Below are positions 62,619 to 64,000 of a stretch of 64,000 bases of DNA, in pieces. Each line of letters opens with the position of its first letter. Positions within the stretch are counted from its first letter, which is position 1. The notes below the pieces were generated by a model. It made no database searches and was not told the DNA's origin. It worked only from the letters and a program-made list of their open reading frames with translations. A program made the translations under genes and the position numbers. Source of the DNA: Pseudanabaena mucicola str. Chao 1806 (GTDB taxonomy: Bacteria; Cyanobacteriota; Cyanobacteriia; Pseudanabaenales; Pseudanabaenaceae); assembly GCF_030323025.1 (NCBI RefSeq), contig NZ_CP097329.1, positions 2,486,501 to 2,550,500 on the forward strand. Direction: 5' to 3'.

Positions 62619-64000
62619 ATGACCTATCTGAATTTTGTATCTTTTTTCGGCATTTTTGGCTTGTGCTTTGTGGCTTGGATCTTTTCTGAGGATCGGCGCG
62701 TCATTCCTTGGCGCGTCATTATCTGGGGCATCGGCTTGCAACTGGTTTTAGGATTTTTTGTATTTAAACTACCCATCACTAGAGAGTGGTTACAGAAATT
62801 TAGTGATTTGTTGAATGTGTTATTTGACTCGGCGGATACTGGCGCAAGATTTGTGTTTGGGCGTTTATTTGTTCCGCCGACAGGACAGGAGCCTTATTCT
62901 TTAATACCTGTGAGACCTGATGGTACTTGCGCTCCAGGGCAGGTGCTGCTAGATGATCTTACTAGTGCCGCCAATGCGGCGGTGAAGTACTGCACAACTA
63001 ATCGCTTGTCCTATGTGTTTGCGTTTCGAGCTTTACCTGCGGTGATTTTTTTCTCAGGTTTTATGGCGTTGTTAGAAAATCTGGGAATTATTCAGATCAT
63101 TGTTAATATTTTTGCCAAATTATTTTTCTGGACGATGCGTTTGAGTGGTGCAGAGGCGCTCAGTGGTTCAGCAAATATTTTTGTGGGTATCGAAGCAGCG
63201 ATCGTGGTTAAGCCTTACTTACCCAAAATGACTCGCAGTGAGTTATGTGCAATTTTGGCTTGTTGTTTTGGGACGGCGGCTTCTTCGACCTTGGCAATTT
63301 ATACGAGTTTTTTAAAGCCAGTTTTCTTCAATATCCTCGGTCACTTAGTTTCAGCCTCAATTATTGCGATCCCCGCTTGCTTTGTCCTATCAAAAATCCT
63401 TGTCCCAGAAACAGAAGTGCCCTTAACTATGGGTGGGATTCCTAAGGAAGATAAGTCGGCAAAACCTCAAGATGACGGAGCGCTAGAAAATGCTGGTGGC
63501 GAAACCATGAAGAGGATGAGTCCGATGGATGCCACGATTATTGGTGCTTTGGATGGCTTGAAGATGGCAGCTTCGATCGCGGCAATCTTGATTTTGATCG
63601 TGGGCTTAGTGGATTTGATTAATCAGCTTTTTGCTTCACTCGCCTCGGTCAGCGATATTTTCAAAGTAATTAATCTGCCCAATATCCAAGGAGCTTTGTT
63701 TTATCCTTTGACTTTGCTGACAGGAGTATCATTAGATGATTCTTGGACTGCTTCAGTGATTATTGGTCGTCGCTTGTTAGAGACAGCGATCCCCCCCTAT
63801 CAGGCTTTGGCACAAGCAGCCGAGGATGGACTGATTAGCGATCGCACGGTAATTATCGTCAGCTATGCCCTATCAGGATTTGCTCACCTTGCTTCAGTCG
63901 GTATTTTCGTAGGTGGCACGATCGCGCTTATTCCATCACGGCGTAAAGACATTTCCGATTTGGGCTGGAAAGCTCTATTTGTCGGCACGTTAGCAACGAT
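62619..64000 (+). CDS. Concentrative nucleoside transporter (CNT/NupC), truncated by window end
   Basis: 460 residues are visible from the ATG at 62619, with no stop before the edge. Hydrophobic helices begin right after the start (YLNFVSFFGIFGLCFVAWIF). The CNT family motif is present as EALSGSANIFVGIEAAIVVKP, followed by YLPKMTRSELCAILACCFGTAASSTLAIY, which is typical of the sodium- or proton-coupled nucleoside carriers. A polar cytoplasmic loop (about 275-300, KEDKSAKPQDDGAL) divides the halves. The window ends near helix 8 or 9. Substrate specificity is unknown. Confidence 0.9.
   Translation, partial: MTYLNFVSFFGIFGLCFVAWIFSEDRRVIPWRVIIWGIGLQLVLGFFVFKLPITREWLQKFSDLLNVLFDSADTGARFVFGRLFVPPTGQEPYSLIPVRPDGTCAPGQVLLDDLTSAANAAVKYCTTNRLSYVFAFRALPAVIFFSGFMALLENLGIIQIIVNIFAKLFFWTMRLSGAEALSGSANIFVGIEAAIVVKPYLPKMTRSELCAILACCFGTAASSTLAIYTSFLKPVFFNILGHLVSASIIAIPACFVLSKILVPETEVPLTMGGIPKEDKSAKPQDDGALENAGGETMKRMSPMDATIIGALDGLKMAASIAAILILIVGLVDLINQLFASLASVSDIFKVINLPNIQGALFYPLTLLTGVSLDDSWTASVIIGRRLLETAIPPYQALAQAAEDGLISDRTVIIVSYALSGFAHLASVGIFVGGTIALIPSRRKDISDLGWKALFVGTLAT

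Overview
The window is chromosomal DNA from a cyanobacterium that does oxygenic photosynthesis and carries phycobilisomes. Direct signs are the psbE-psbF-psbL-psbJ operon, psaD, apcD, petH, rpaA, cphA, the cell-division gene ftn2/zipN, solanesyl diphosphate synthase, and very frequent HIP1 octamers (GCGATCGC). A Pseudanabaena-like, early-branching filamentous lineage is a guess only. Gene density is ordinary. Many intergenic gaps are filled with hairpin-forming dispersed repeats, and there is one transposase graveyard.

Layout. 1-6.3 kb: start of a DUF2499 gene, PfkB sugar kinase, cyanophycin synthetase, GNAT protein and nitrilase-family amidase. 6.3-12.7 kb: phoU, a second GNAT gene, the desC desaturase diverging from a TetR-type regulator fused to a decayed tyrosine-recombinase domain (two matching palindromes lie between them), and ftn2. 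12.8-20.9 kb (minus strand): recA, psaD, yqgF, alpha/beta hydrolase, an unknown gene, a pentapeptide protein paired with a histidine kinase, and a short petH. 21.2-28.5 kb: exported metalloprotease, ilvB, rppH, small membrane protein, DJ-1/PfpI, Fur-family regulator, Eis-like acetyltransferase, intact xisI and a broken xisH. 29-34 kb: psbEFLJ, sds, rpaA and glgA. 34-42 kb: two unknown genes, a radical SAM protein, McrB-like debris, a helical protein, a DUF2330/RnfD-like pair and apcD. 42-51 kb: a transglutaminase-fold membrane protein without its catalytic residues, a prohibitin-like protein, an amino-acid-binding lipoprotein, and a P-type-ATPase-like protein without its phosphorylation site, in an apparent operon with an unknown coiled-coil membrane protein. 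51.5-64 kb: DegT aminotransferase, glgB, decayed IS256-type and other transposases (the first with a nested MITE), MFS transporter, DEAD-box helicase, DUF7219, rpsT and a truncated nucleoside transporter.

Together the genes cover photosystem components (psaD, psbEFLJ, apcD, petH), carbon and nitrogen storage (glgA, glgB, cphA, PfkB kinase), regulation of these (rpaA, possibly a phosphate-type kinase plus phoU) and housekeeping (recA, rpsT, ilvB, ftn2).

The most unusual items are: (1) the catalytically dead P-type ATPase and its partner; (2) the TetR/degenerate-integrase fusion with its operator pair; (3) petH lacking the phycobilisome-linker domain although apcD is present; (4) at least three families of MITE-like palindromic repeats, one with 8-9 bp target duplications. 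No tRNA, rRNA or CRISPR array was seen.
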